This document shows, piece by piece, positions 1-11,758 of a DNA stretch of 64,000 nt. The position numbers and the translations under genes were made by a program. How positions within the stretch are numbered: position 1 is the first letter of the stretch; every line of letters begins with the position of its first letter. The stretch covers positions 6,448,001 through 6,512,000 of the forward strand of contig NC_082613.1 of assembly GCF_030936135.1 (NCBI RefSeq), given 5' to 3'. The notes beneath the pieces were generated by a model. The model was not told the origin of the DNA and did not search any database. It was given only the letters and a program-made list of their open reading frames with translations. This DNA is from Gavia stellata. Taxonomy: Eukaryota > Chordata > Aves > Gaviiformes > Gaviidae.

Positions 1-3000
1 TGGCCATGCTTAACAACATCTATCCCCAGTCTCTGAAGAGCATGGATCAAGAGGAGCTTTTTGGCCCTTTTCCTCTGAGAAAGAACCACTAATTTCTTCA
101 GTTTGAGCACATTATTATTATTTTTTTTAACAAAAGAGCATGATAGAACTCTATATACCAGTTGGAAGCAATGTGATTTGTATCATGAATGCTAATATGT
201 GTTTGACAGTATCCTATAAATTCAACACATTTTGAAGAGCGTTAATGAGTTGTAGGAACCATACTTAAATTCTTCCCCTACTTTCTTTCAATTAAAAGAA
301 AAAGGAAGCTACCGAGAGTCTGTATTTGTATCCAAAACAAATATGGCTTGGGTCACGGCAAGACTTCTGCACGCCGTGCTAGACCTGGGTCTACAGCACG
401 TTTATTGATTTTTGTCTCCATGAATCACCCTAAAGCTATAGGCAACAAAAGCTGAAGCTATGTAGATGTGATTTCTAGTTCATTTGTTGTTCATTAGAAA
501 GATTTTCTCTCTCTTATTTGCGGCACCCCTGCTGCTGCGTGTTCATTAGGAGAATGGAATGTATTCCAAATATTTCCTAGCTCTGGCAGGGCAGATGGTG
601 GAAAGTAATTTTCCAAACTCTTCTGGAAAAGGGGGAAAAAAACCCAGCCAAATAACCCCAAGTCACCCCCTGCACACCAGAAGAATTCAGTATCTCTGAG
701 TGCAGACGTGCCGTACACTTTCTGTCTCCCTGGTTGTACAGTGCTGTGTGTCAGAGTGGTGGGAAGTGTGTATGAATGGGAATGTATCACGTTACATGTG
801 GGATGTTAGCAAGGCTGGGAATTTTTTTCACAGGAAACTGCATTTGCAAAGAGCACACAGCAACATGCAGTACCCTAAAAGATGTGTGTGAAGGAGTGAG
901 CAAGGTTCATTTCCCTAAATCTTCTGGGCAACCTGATGCCTAAGGGAATCCCAGGGAGGGAGGACAGAGCCTGGGCCACGCTCCAGATTCTCCATCCAGC
1001 CCTGCACAGAGGCATGAGGCAAACTGGAAGCTCCTCAGACGCCTGGTCCCCATCCCCTGCCCTTCACCAGCGCGGGCAGAAGGATGTCCAAGTGCTCAGA
1101 CAATGGTGGAGGAAGTGGCTCTGGCTGCGTTTCCCTTCTGCTCCCTGGGGAGTCGGGGGAGCACATAAGCCAGGGCCAGATTTAGCTCTTGGATCCACAT
1201 GAAACATCTCTGTGCCGACTGCTCCCTTCCCTCGTGCTCAGCCTCTTGTCATGGGAGTGGAAGTTGCACACACACACAAGGGGAACAGAAAAGCCGAGTC
1301 AATGTGCAGCAGGCAGGGCTGGGAACACAATGCGGGCGAAACAAAGAGCGGGGCTGTGTTTACTGCCTTCCTGGTGGCATTCACTTCTCGTGCTTGGAGC
1401 CGGTTTCCTCTTTTCATGAGCCTCTTGACCTGCAGATCCCTCTCCTCAGCAGACAGACCCCAAAGCCCTGCGGCTGGATCCTTATGCCTCTTCAGATCAA
1501 ACCAGCAAAACACTTTGGACACAGAGCCTGAACTGTGTGTTTGCATCGAGGCTTTAAGCTCCTTGGCACTGGCACCCGGGGTTCCTATTTGTTTTCCAAC
1601 TCCTGAGGACAGCAGTGGTGCTACGTCAATACAAACAAACCCAGAGAGGCTTGAGGCAGCGCGGCAGAGCTTACCCGAGCGCTGCCGTCCCCGGGACCGT
1701 GCTGTGCTCTGGCCCACGGAAGGTGCCTCTGGCACTGATTGGGGCTGTCAGCTCAGGCCAGCACCCCCAAAATCCCACACACAGAAACCGGGCAGAACAA
1801 AGAACTTCCTCAAAAGAAGGGCATCAATTGCCCCGTCTGTGCCACCGAGACACCCAGCTTTGGAGGGAGGCACTTTGACAGCTGCTGTAAAACCCCATCA
1901 GATTTTCAAAGCCTGCTATTAGTGATGCGTTTTCAAGCCCCCTCTTTCTCCAGGCACTCTCGCTTTGCAGAGTGCGTGGGTGCAGGTGGAGGTGTTGGGG
2001 CCTCTCACTTGATTCATTTCCACAGCTGGGCCTGCGGGTGCAGATGTATGAAGAAGTGGTTCATAAGCAGACATTTGAAAAGGCACTGAGAAGGGGTGCG
2101 CCCGCTAAGCACGAGGCAGGAGACCCCTCTGAGCCTGCGTTCAGCTTTCAGGCAACTCTATCCCGTGGCATCCGACCTTTCTGTAGGCTCAGTTAAGCGT
2201 TAGTACAGTGGTGCCGTGCACATTGTGCGACAGCTTTGCGGAAGCGGAGTTGTGAAACGGATGCCTTCAGTAGCTGCCGTGACCTTAAAACCCATTGCTC
2301 GGTCACCCAGCAGAAAAAATCGGGAGACTTCCTTCCGAACAGCCAAGCGCTGGTGCCCTTCGGGACCTGACTCTTCCTCTTTGGCTAGCCAGAGCTTCCG
2401 CCAGCCAGGACTGTCTCACCGCACTGTGTCAGCTGAGATTCAGGAATTTGTCTAAGCTACATCTAATGCCTAAACCTACATTTTTCACAGCCTGACAGAG
2501 TTTTAAACTGCTCTCCATCAGCTATGGCCAGTAGCCTTCAGAGATGAGCAGTGGCTATAATTGATTCATCAAGACTCCTGTTAATTTGTTTTTGCTCAAT
2601 TGTTGCAACATATTTGATCCCCAATTATTATGCTCTGGAGTCAAGCTTCCTTTAGGTAATTTACAGTGTAGCCTACGTATGTGTAAAAAATTTATCGCAA
2701 TCGTGTTTTTAATTAAAATGCATACGATAATACTAAAAGGAGAGAGGGGGAGGAAGGGAGGGAACCCAGATTAAGTTTTTAATTGTTTTAATAGTGAGAT
2801 TTGGTTCAGTGAGAACAGGGCATATTGGTTTCCTTGGAAACATTGGCGATGTATTAGCTGTATAAAATCTAGCATAAAAGATTTGCAAAAGTGAAGCCTT
2901 TAGGTTTTAACTGATATAACTCTTTTCATTTGGAAAATCAGATTCACACATGGCCCCTGGAGCCCCAAAAAGGTGTCTTTTTTGTGTTTTCTCTCAAGCC

Positions 3001-4430
3001 TTAGAATTAATGATTTCACAGATTATCAGAATCATTAGAAATCTAAAACTGCACTAACAACAACAACAACAAAAAACCTTCAACAATTCAATATCCCTGA
3101 TTCATACGATTTAATTAGATGTGCCTGTAAGTTCTCTTTGTGCCAAGCAGTACCAGGCTCAGGCAAGACTCCATGTGATTTGAGAAAGAAGTACAAAAAT
3201 TTGGCTTTTTAAATGTTCCAACAGAACTAGAGATTATTGATAACGGAGCAGTAGGTGATGTTTTATGTATGTTCAGTTATTTTATCATACACAACACTGA
3301 TACCTGGATCTACAATATACAATGCACTCTAGCCAGCTCCAAGTTCAGAGAATCGCTGTAGCTGCTGCTAAATGATCTGGCGTCACACAAAGTCTTCGAT
3401 GCCTCTATTTTTCCTGGCGTATATCTTAGGAAACAGAGTACCCCCGGAGAGCCTCATCCCCAGAGGAGACAGCACTTTGGGTTTGGGGCTATGACACCCC
3501 AAAGCACCACAGGAGCTCAAATGTACATTTTAAGGTTGTTCTCACCTGAAGTTAAAACCTTTTCATTCTCTTTGAAAAGCAGGCTCTCAAATTATAAATT
3601 TTTCTTCTTTTGTGTTAGAAAATAAAGCCTTGTGAGGGAGGATTCAGCTCTTTGCAGTTGAGTGAGATTGAAACAACCAATTTTAATATCTGTGATTCAC
3701 CTCTGAGCCCAAACTGTGATGATATAGTGCATCGGGGGATCAAATACTGCAGAAACTCTCTCTTTTAAACAAAAGCGGGGGGGAAGGCTGCAGATAAAGT
3801 ACCAGATGTAGGATTTTGGACTATCAGAGAAGAGAATGGATGGCTTGGTTTTAGCATGTAAGACTAATCACTCAGTTGAAATCATTTCAGCAGCTGAGTA
3901 AATAGACTTACGGAAAAGGCATTTATGGGAGCATTTGTGTTCCAGGATCCTCCCTCTTTCCTAGCCCTCCTGTTTGTTTGTTTTTCTGTCTCTTTGGTGT
4001 TGAAGCTTCCCAGTTAACAGGTTTATTAGGTAGCGATGACGATGTCAAATGTGCAGCTAGGCAATCCACATGGCCCCTCAACTGCACGGCAGCCGCAGGG
4101 GCTGAGCAAATGGAGTGCAAGTTCAACAGCCTGCCCATGAACAATGGGCCTCTCTGCGGCCGTGGGGCTGTTCAGCTGCGGGCTTGGCTCGCCGCCACCC
4201 AAGGCCATGGCCACTCCAGCACGAGCTTGGCCGGTACCACACACACACACGCATCTCGTCGACTTTTCCTTCTGCCCCGTACTGACTCCCACCAGCAGCA
4301 CCCAGCTTGCTGCCCGCACGTCTCCCAGCGAGCAGCTCGGGCCCGTCCCAGCTGACGTTCCCAATGGGTGTTTTCCAAGGTGTGACAGAGGGGCACTTCG
4401 AAGGTTCGAAGTAAGTGTAGCCTAAAGGAG
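1..4430. other. Upstream intergenic DNA, no gene recognised
   Basis: I see no exon with credible splice sites and homology here. The open frames are short and show no recognisable domain. The stretch 2500-3900 is AT-rich and low in CpG, with blocks that look like ordinary non-coding DNA or possible conserved non-coding elements, which I cannot test without an alignment. A short CA run lies near 1269-1280 and another near 4237-4249. GC content rises sharply toward the CpG island that begins near 4435. Confidence 0.6.
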
Positions 4431-4434
4431 AACA

Positions 4435-5620
4435 GAGTTCAAGGGCACGGCCCTGGCACCGCGGCAGCCTCCGCAGGCCCTGCACGGACCGGGCTCCGGC
4501 AGCGCACCCCTGCGAAGGGACGGCGGGAGTCCGCAGCCGAGCCGGGCGCCGGCGGAGCCCCGGCTGTCGGTCCTTCCTGCGGCTGGGCACGGCGGCTCAC
4601 GGCGGGGCGCAAGCCCAGCTCGGGGGTCCCCGAGGGATGCTGCTGTAGGGTAGTGCCTGCTGCGGCCCGCGGACCTGCACGCCGGCTTGGCGGACCTGTG
4701 CGGGAAGCGCGGGAAGCGCCGTGGGCGCGGTGACGCGCGCCCTCCTCCCCAGCACGGGCGCCACAGACACCCCCGCTCTGCCGCTCCCGGCGGTCGTGAC
4801 CCCCCCCCCCCGCCCCGAGCACCCGGCCGGGCCCGCGGCTCTCCCTGCGGTGCGGGGCGCGCGCCGCCCCCGGCCCTGGCTCTTTAAGGCGGCGGCGCGG
4901 GAAGGCGCGAGCTGCGCCTTTGTCATGGCACCGGGTCACCGCGCGGTCACGGCCCCGCCCCACGTGGAGTTGGAGCCCACATGGCCGGGCGCGCCCCGCC
5001 TCCCTCCGCTGACTGGCTGCCTTGCGCCCGGCGGCCGGGTCCCCCACTTCTGATTGGCTGAGCGCGCGCGTCATTTACATGCGGAGGGCGGGGGAACGCC
5101 CGTCCGTGACACCGGGCGCCGTCTGGGGCCGCCCCCGCGGCGTCTGTGGGGATTTAAAGGGGCAGAGTCTGGCCGGGCGCGTGGCGTGGCGCGCCGGGCG
5201 CGCGGGGGGCGCCGGCGGGAGGGGGTTTCGGCTCTGCGGGCGCTCGCTGACAGGCGCGCGTTCCAGGCCGCCCCGTTCCGCCTGGTTTTCGATGCGAACC
5301 CCGGGGCTGCATCGCCGGGGAGACTCGGAACAGCTGCGTGGGAGCGGGGCCGAGCCCCTGCGCGCCCGCGGGAGCGGCTGCCCCAGGCCGGGAAGGAGCC
5401 TGAGGTCCCGCCCCGCGGGCGGTTGCCCCGCGGCGTGCTGTGCCCCGTGGGGGCCATGGAGCGCCCGGCACCGGCCGTGCCCTCCTGCGCAGCACCGCCG
5501 GCCCTGGCAGCGGCAGGCGGGGCGCCTCCCCCGGCCCCCGTGGCGGGCCCGGGTGGGTGGTGCGAGGGCGTTTGCCTGGGTGTGAGGTGCAGGGCCAGGG
5601 CGGGGGAAGCACACCAGGGG
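4435..5620. promoter_or_regulatory. Upstream CpG island, candidate distal or alternative PMEPA1 promoter
   Basis: This is a dense CpG-rich block about 6.5 kb upstream of the main exon 1. Promoter-like elements are visible: a CACGTG E-box at 4961-4966, an inverted CCAAT box (ATTGG) at 5053-5057, a TATA-like TTTAAA at 5153-5158, and a second TTTAA-type element near 4881. The CCAAT box about 100 bp upstream of the TATA-like box is a plausible core-promoter spacing and would put a start site near 5185 on the plus strand. It could instead drive a divergent non-coding RNA. Vertebrate PMEPA1 is known to use alternative first exons, which makes the alternative-promoter reading attractive but unproven. 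Confidence 0.6.
5185..5552 (+). CDS. Hypothetical alternative first exon of PMEPA1 (coding part 5456-5552)
   Basis: A TATA-like box at 5153 would place transcription start near 5185. An ATG lies at 5456, and its frame stays open for 32 codons plus one base (a Pro/Ala-rich peptide starting MERPAPAVPSC) up to a possible splice donor CGG|GTGGGT at 5552/5553. The exon would therefore end in phase 1, exactly the phase needed to join exon 2 at 52339. The junction codon would be GCG (Ala), giving ...GPAELEFVQ. The human short isoform that begins MAELEF also has Ala at this junction, although its own first exon contributes almost no sequence. An out-of-frame ATG at 5292 lies upstream and overlaps, which weakens the model. 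No transcript evidence is available, so this is inference only. Confidence 0.22.
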
Positions 5621-6563
5621 TATCGCAAACCAGTGCCTGTGCAATGAACCCCTTGCGCGTACCCCACACCAGCCGGGTGATGGGGTGAAGCTGGGAGGAG
5701 GGCGAGGCCTTGCCCCGTGCTGAGCGGTGGTTCAAGGCAGGGCCACCTTCAGAGCCTCCATCTCAAGCTTCCTCACGGCCCTTCCCTCAGCAGGCGTGCA
5801 GGGGCTCCGTGGGGCGATCCCCGAGTCGGTGACGGTGTTGGGCTGTGGTGTCTGACCAGAGGCGCAGGGCAGGGGCGGCCGAGCTCCCCTGTTTCCTGCA
5901 GCAGAGCAGGGCTGCCCGGCTTCCCCAGAGCTACAACCCCTTCGCGTGGGACAGGGCAGAAAAATGCAGAACAGCGCCTGGGTTTCTCTGATCGCACCTT
6001 TCATGCAAGAACCAAAAGAAACTAAACACAGAGCAATTGTTTTTTGGCAAATATGAGTATGTTCATGTGTACGTATGTATCTCACCACCTATGTGAGTAC
6101 ATGTGGGTGTATATGGGCATTGTACAAGGACAACTCGATCCATGAACTGTTTGCAGCTGCTGCACGTCTAAACCGCTCTACAGAAGGAGCCCGGCAGCAA
6201 AGCTTCAGAATTACTCAAGTGCTTCCTCGGATGAGCTCGAAGTCTTCACGTCAGTATGTCAGCTCTCAGTTGGGGAGTTCCGGGTCACCTTTGTTTGCTT
6301 TCCAAAGCACCGTTCCTCTCTCCAAAATGCCTCTTGTTCCATCAAGAAAAGTCAGGGATTATTTTATGTTTATGCATTTAAAACTCTTTCCTTAGCACTG
6401 TTTTATTTTACATATGCCATCCTGGTTTTCCTAGCACAAGAAAATGAAATGTTTTCAGCTGGGCAGCTGTGAATTCAGAGGGTGATTATTTTTTGTTAGT
6501 GAAGTGATATATTTCCTACCAGTGCCTCCAATAAAATGTAAAGGTAGGGTGGAGTCTTTCCAG

Positions 6564-6571
6564 TGACGTCA
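6564..6571. promoter_or_regulatory. Perfect CRE palindrome TGACGTCA
   Basis: The sequence reads CAGTGACGTCAGTC, which contains the full CREB/ATF palindrome. It lies outside both CpG islands, about 5.2 kb upstream of exon 1. A full CpG-containing CRE that survives outside an island is mildly notable, because CpG decays in methylated DNA. Its function is unknown. Confidence 0.35.
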
Positions 6572-9443
6572 GTCGGAGTTCTATCAGGCCCCAAATGAGA
6601 CAGTATGAGTTGGAATAACATTCTGATGGCTTCAGTAAAAATTTTCGTTACAAACAAATACTCATTGACTTTTTAGCCCTCCTGGTTGGGAACAAAACCT
6701 CCTAAATGGGACCCAACCCAGCACTGTGCAGAGATGGAAAACAGCACTTGGGAGGCTGCTGTGACCTGCCCGGGTTGGTGACAGCAGCTCCTGCCCCAGG
6801 GTCATCGTCCCGTGTCAGCCCCATGCCACAGCGGGAAGGAAGGAGGGTCCTGGCCTCACCCGGTGAGAAGGGAGGGAGCGGGTGGGCTGAGGAGGGGCTC
6901 CCAGTGAGGGGTGGGGAGGGTATTTCGGAGCCTTTTAGGTGGAATATTGTCTGAGGTAGGTTTTTGACACTTGGCGAATGGTATGCAGTCTCAGCAAGTA
7001 AATGCTTCTGCTGTTCCAAACAAGGATGAGGGCTTGTCTACTGAAGACTTAATTCAGTCTCTCCTGCACTTTAAATCGTACCCGAGATGCAGCTGTACTG
7101 ACTTCCAAAGGCAAACAAGCCCTTAGCTAAAACTGACGAGCATCCGCATTGTTCTCCTCTGTCACGGCAGAGATCTTGTTCTAACTGTCAGGGAGAAAAC
7201 TCGAGTTTCTGGTACCAAACAGTTAAAAAACCCCCAAACTTAAATGAAGAGGTTAGTCACCAGAAAGTGGAAACCATGTTTGGAATTGTTAGAAATAAGG
7301 CTTGCTTGAAAATAAATATAGAATTATTCACCATGGTAACTATTGCCCTATTGCGTTAGTGCATATCGATTTAACATTAATCCAAAGACTAATGCTGTGA
7401 AATATTTGGTCTCTTTAATGGACAACTGTTTAGTTAACAAATCTTTGGGGAGTTGTGGAGTTTTTTGTTTTGCTTTTCCTTAGAGCACCTCAACCACTTT
7501 GGGAAGAAAATGATTTGACTCTCAGGGTTACTTATTTCTCACATGGATCTCTTTCCAATTACATTTTATTAATTTACCCTTAGTGCTGCACTATAATGAT
7601 TACGTGGGGTCGTTCTCAAATCTTTAACTAATGCTGAAGCGTTGCAGTGAGGAATAAAAGCAAAGATTTAAACGTGACCGCACAGGCAGATGCCCGACTC
7701 CTGGTCTGGCAATGAGTGAAATTATATTACAGTCCAAAACTAGCCAGAGCAGACTGATGTGTCCATGTCGTTCAGGTTGTCCAAGGACCTTAGATACTAC
7801 TGAAGCTCCTGTGTGTCCCTTTCCATGGCTGAAGAGCCTGAGGCCCAGCCAGCAGCCCCAGCTCACCCTGAAATTTTTATGGCAAAACCAGGAAGCGAAG
7901 GGAGATCTCGCAGTTCCAGAGTCATCCTGGAGCCATCAGAGGTGTCTCTAGGGAGAACAGAAGAAGAAACCGAAAAAAGCTGATCAGTGACAGAATACAG
8001 GAGCCAAAATCCACAAAAGTGTGTTCTGGAAGTATCCCACCAGCCGAGCAGTACTCGCTGCCGGTACAGAAGAAACTCTGACAAACGGCAGTGGGCTGGA
8101 GGGTGGATAGCGTTATTACAAAGAACAGGGTGAAGCATTTAAGTTAGCTGATGTACTTTTAATTTTTACAAGCCCATCTGGGATGACTTTAATTATTTGT
8201 TCTTAAATCATGGTGGAAAAATGCTGATTGTTCTTAAAGCCACATGAGTCGTTCAGATGAAATCGGGATGGCAGTAAACAGTGCATTTTTAAACCAGCAT
8301 TGACTTGCAAACAGTTATTTTTCTTTTTTCTTTTTTTTTTTTAAGGAAAGCTAGGAAGATGTGTAAACTTGCAGCAGCCTGCATCTGAAACTGGAGCCTT
8401 TATCCACCAAAGCCTTGCAAACTTGTAAAAATTCCACCTAGAACAAGCTGGCTGATTCACGGGGTGAGGGTGGACGCCTTTCCCCCCGCCGGAGCCGGCT
8501 CTTCCACAGCTCAGTTGCAACCTGGGCATCGGGCCCTCCCAGCCTGGGCTTGCTCAGCCATCGGTGCTGGTTAGGGTCTGTGAGATGCCGCCACCAAGGC
8601 TCCTTCTGCCACAGCACCCACCCCCAGCACGCCCTGCCTGCGAACAGACCTCTAGCCGTGCCCTTCTCCTGTGCCGCCCTGTCTCCCGTTCCCTGGGCCC
8701 ACGGGTGATGTCGTGTCCAGCTGTGAAAGGCAAAGCCATACTTGTTTGCAGCAGAAAGAGCCGAGGAGGACTCTGTAAGGCACCAGTCAAGGAACTGACC
8801 TGCCACAGAAGAATAATGTATTACTTAAAGCTGCATTTACTTGCTTAAGACACTGTGTCTGTGTCTTAAAATACAAGAATTCTGAATCAACACAAACTAT
8901 AGCCGCATCCATGCAGCCGACAACCTCAGAGGGCTCGGCAGCGGTGGCAGGGCTGGTGCTGGCAGGCTGCTGCCGGCTGGTATCTCATGCAACACGAGGA
9001 AGCACGTAGTGTTCACCTTGACTTATTTATGGCGGTGCTATTATTTTAAGTGCGAAGGACTGTTAGTTGCAGGCTGGTGGGCTCAGCTTAGTTTACAGCC
9101 ACCTTTTCTGGCCAGTCAGGCAAGGACCATTGGAAAAGCGTCTCTAATATTCAGCTGCTGAGTGTTTTAGAAATAAAAAAAAAATATATCCAGCTAAAGA
9201 ATAATAAAAGTGGGTCGCTTGATAAAGGTGTCTGAACCGCCATTTGTCTTCAGAGCTTTGACTGTGCCTGTGCCTTGCTGTAACTTTTCTGGGACTTGGG
9301 GGCTCCCACCCACCCGAGGCCCATGTCCCTGTAATGGGTAACGGTGCTTCACATTTTCATGAAGCATTTCTAGAAATTTTCCTGGCAGAAAAGAAACTCA
9401 GACTCCAGGACCAACCTGGAGGAACTGGCCAAAAGGCAGGTAA

Positions 9444-9489
9444 GAATTACCCCTCCTGCGTTACCGATGAGGAAACTGAAGCTGGGAAC
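9444..9489 (+). repeat. MIR-like SINE fossil
   Basis: The stretch contains AATTACCCC followed by GATGAGGAAACTGAAGC, which resembles the core-distal part of the MIR consensus (ATTACCCC...ACAGATGAGGAAACTGAGGC). MIR-family SINEs are ancient and leave recognisable fossils in amniotes. I judged this by eye, and only about 45 bp is convincing. Confidence 0.4.
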
Positions 9490-11130
9490 AAAATATAAAG
9501 ATAGGATTGGAAATGCTTTATTTCCAGTTCTAGCATAGATTTTTTTCAGGTAATTGTCCCTCCTCTCCCAGGCCTGCACACTAACCCCCACCTCTGCAGC
9601 CGCCCCCCCCGCGTTTGGGGAACGGCACTGGTACGGTAATTCACGCCTGCCCAGCACTGGGAAGCACAAACTTCTCTGAGCTCGTTTCTAACCGAGCCGC
9701 AAGATCCTCTTCCGTGTTTCCTTTGGATTAGTAATTGTTGGGAGTTACCATCTGTCAAGTGGCAAAGAGTAAAAGATTAAACAACCTGGCAGTGCCTTGT
9801 TCCTTCTCTTCAGGCATTTTCACAGGACTGGATGGGGCTGCAGGCGTAAAGCACGGGTGCGTATTTAACATTGGTTTGTACGTAGTCATGTAGAAATAAA
9901 TTCCATTTTTTGGGGGGGGAAATAAAGGTCAAACCTTAGTAGTGAGTGCCATCGTGCTTGACCTGACTCTTGACACCATGTGTCCTGTGTGACTTCTACA
10001 GCTTTGTAGAAGATCTGGGTTGGCAGCCTGTCCCCTTCTCAGTGCGATCTTCTCGGGAGCACAGGCCTGGCTGGGGACTCTTCAGATACTTCCAAATCCT
10101 AAATCGGAGCTATCAAGAATTATGGGAGAACATGCTTTCTTAGAAGATAACTGGTGCTGTCTTTATCTCCCAGTAACAGGATTCACCAACTATTATAGCA
10201 GCTACTTTGCACCACTATAGTTAAGCTTGTTTCAGCATTTTCATTATAAATCTCTGTTTTCACAGGTTTATTTCCCAGAGAAAAAAAAAGTTTAAAATCT
10301 GTCTTGGCTATAACTTGGCACACTGAGCACTCAGGGAAGAGACGATATTTTTTCCTTTTACCTGTCTAAAAAGCGAATGGGGTCTCTCCATTTTAAAGCA
10401 GGGCGTTTGAAACAAAAACGGGAATTTCTGTCTGAAATCGTTTCTGAGCTTTGTAGAAGAAAGCAGCACTGTTGGCATTAACACTGGAGCCAACGGCAGA
10501 ATTTGCACCGAGTTCAGCCATGGCCAAATCGGCGCTTACGGTCCCCCGTCCCCCTTCTTTTCCAGTCTTCCTCATTTTTTTTTCTTTGAAGTGCTGGATT
10601 TGGGGACTGTCTGTGCGAAGAGAAGCCGACAGCTCCGTGACTGCTGTGCTGCGGTGCGGGGGGGCCGTGCCGTGGTTGGGGCCGAGCGGGGCTCTCAGCA
10701 GTCGGGGCGCCGGGGCTTGGGCGGGCGTTGGGGGTCTGCGCCTGGCTGGCGCGTGGTTTTCCCGCAGGACGGCCCAATCCAGCGGCTTTCGGGGCGGATT
10801 CCCACATCACCGCCGGGTCCCACCGCCGCGGGTGGAGGACGGGAGCGGTGGGTGCAGCGAGCCCACGCACGCAGCAGCACCCGCCCCGCAAGGGAGGGCT
10901 CGGCGGCGCAGGCGAAAAAGGAAAAACTAAATTCGAGCGCGACTCGGGGGGGAGAGGCCCTCGCCCTTCCCGGGAAGCTGCCGCCGCCCCCCGCGGGCGC
11001 GGGGCGCGGGCGGGGGGGACCGTTACCTGCCTTCGCCTCCTGGAGCGCCGACCCGGCGCGGCTCCCCCGCCGGCGACCGCCGCGGCCGCCCCCACGCCGA
11101 GGCCGCCCTTCAGGCGCGAGGCCCCGGGGC

Positions 11131-11145
11131 GGGGGGGGGGGGGGG
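11131..11145. repeat. G homopolymer run in the promoter island
   Basis: About 15 consecutive G residues lie on the plus strand, flanked by further G/C-rich sequence. Such a run is able to form G-quadruplexes and is prone to length error in sequencing, so the exact count should not be trusted. Confidence 0.8.
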
Positions 11146-11227
11146 CCGGCCTGCGCGAGGGGGCGCGGACCCCGCGCGGGGCAGCCCGGGGCGCGCGCCC
11201 GCCGAGCCCCCGCCCCGCCCCCCCGCC

Positions 11228-11230
<3 letters not shown>

Positions 11231-11262
<32 letters not shown>
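11231..11262. repeat. CGG trinucleotide repeat, about 10 units
   Basis: An uninterrupted CGG run of about 10 units lies in the CpG island roughly 500 bp upstream of the PMEPA1 ATG and 30 bp upstream of a perfect CRE. It may fall in the 5' UTR or in the core promoter, depending on the start site used. CGG runs in this position elsewhere are length-polymorphic and form hairpins or quadruplexes. Confidence 0.9.
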
Positions 11263-11263
<1 letters not shown>

Positions 11264-11291
11264 GAGGGAAAGGGCAGTCCCCGTCTGGCGC

Positions 11292-11299
11292 TGACGTCA
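11292..11299. promoter_or_regulatory. Perfect CRE (TGACGTCA) in the PMEPA1 promoter
   Basis: The sequence GCTGACGTCACCG contains a full CREB/ATF palindrome inside the main CpG island, 467 bp upstream of the ATG. A promoter-proximal CRE in an unmethylated island is a credible regulatory site and may lie close to the transcription start. Confidence 0.6.
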
Positions 11300-11352
11300 C
11301 CGAGCCCGCCCGCGGCTGGCGGCGGCGCGCGGCCGCGTCCCCGTGGCCGTGA

Positions 11353-11535
11353 ATGAGCGCGGGGGGCGGGAGCGGAGCGGCAGCGGGGAGCGGGCGGGCC
11401 GCGCTCCCACCGCGCTCCCACCGCGCCGCGCCGCCGCGCCCCACAAAAGTGCGGGGCTGCCGCGGCCGGGCCCAGCCCAGCCGCTTCCCGGGCCGGAGGG
11501 GGCGCGGAGCCGCCGCCGAGCCGAGCCGAGCCTGA
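11353..11535 (+). other. Possible upstream ORF, 60 codons (uORF1)
   Basis: An ATG at 11353 opens a Gly/Ala/Arg-rich frame (MSAGGGSGAAAGSG...) that closes before the PMEPA1 start. It matters only if transcription starts upstream of 11353. Its composition is what any GC-rich frame would give, so any role would be as a translational brake and not as a product. Confidence 0.2.
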
Positions 11536-11663
11536 GCCGCGCCGCTGCGGGGGGCGCTGCGCTGCGCCGCGCCGGGCCGCGCCGGGTTTTTTATTTCCAA
11601 TTCCTGATCGCAGCTGCATTTCCCTCCCCCCGCCCCCCCGCGCCGAGGAGGAGCCCCGGCTTT

Positions 11664-11699
11664 ATGTGGTGCTGCCCGGAGAGCGCTCGGCGGCCGTGA
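11664..11699 (+). other. Possible short upstream ORF, 11 codons (uORF2)
   Basis: The ATG at 11664 begins MWCCPESARRP followed by a stop at 11697-11699, ending 59 bases before the PMEPA1 ATG. It is likely to be inside the 5' UTR because it is close to the main start. Reinitiation or leaky scanning past it would be required. Confidence 0.35.
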
Positions 11700-11758
11700 A
11701 GTTCTTTGTGTCGCCGTCGCCGCCTTTTGGGTTTTTTTCTTTTTTTTTTTTTTTTTAA

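Larger units (their letters stand above)
5621..10600. other. DNA between the two CpG islands, no exon recognised
   Basis: This stretch would be intergenic for the main PMEPA1 transcript, or intronic for a transcript starting in the upstream island. Open frames are short and have no recognisable homology. It contains a perfect CRE at 6564-6571, a MIR-like fossil near 9444-9489, and short homopolymer runs such as the T run near 8330-8342. The block 7230-7620 is AT-rich and non-repetitive, and could be tested for conservation. Confidence 0.55.

Noticed and set aside
345-402. Possible MIR-like fragment (GGTCACGGCAAG...AGACCTGGGTCT)
   Set aside because: Only scattered words match and the spacing is wrong. 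I could not support it by eye.
4439-5735. Several Arg/Pro/Ala/Gly-rich frames over 180 codons on both strands in the upstream CpG island
   Set aside because: GC-rich DNA lacks stop codons by composition. None shows a domain, and frames on both strands are equally long. Only the phase-compatible ATG-to-donor segment was kept, as a low-confidence hypothesis.
10128-10142. Possible androgen response element (AGAACATGCTTTCTT)
   Set aside because: The left half-site is perfect, but the right half deviates at several positions from TGTTCT, too weak to report despite the gene's androgen induction in mammals.
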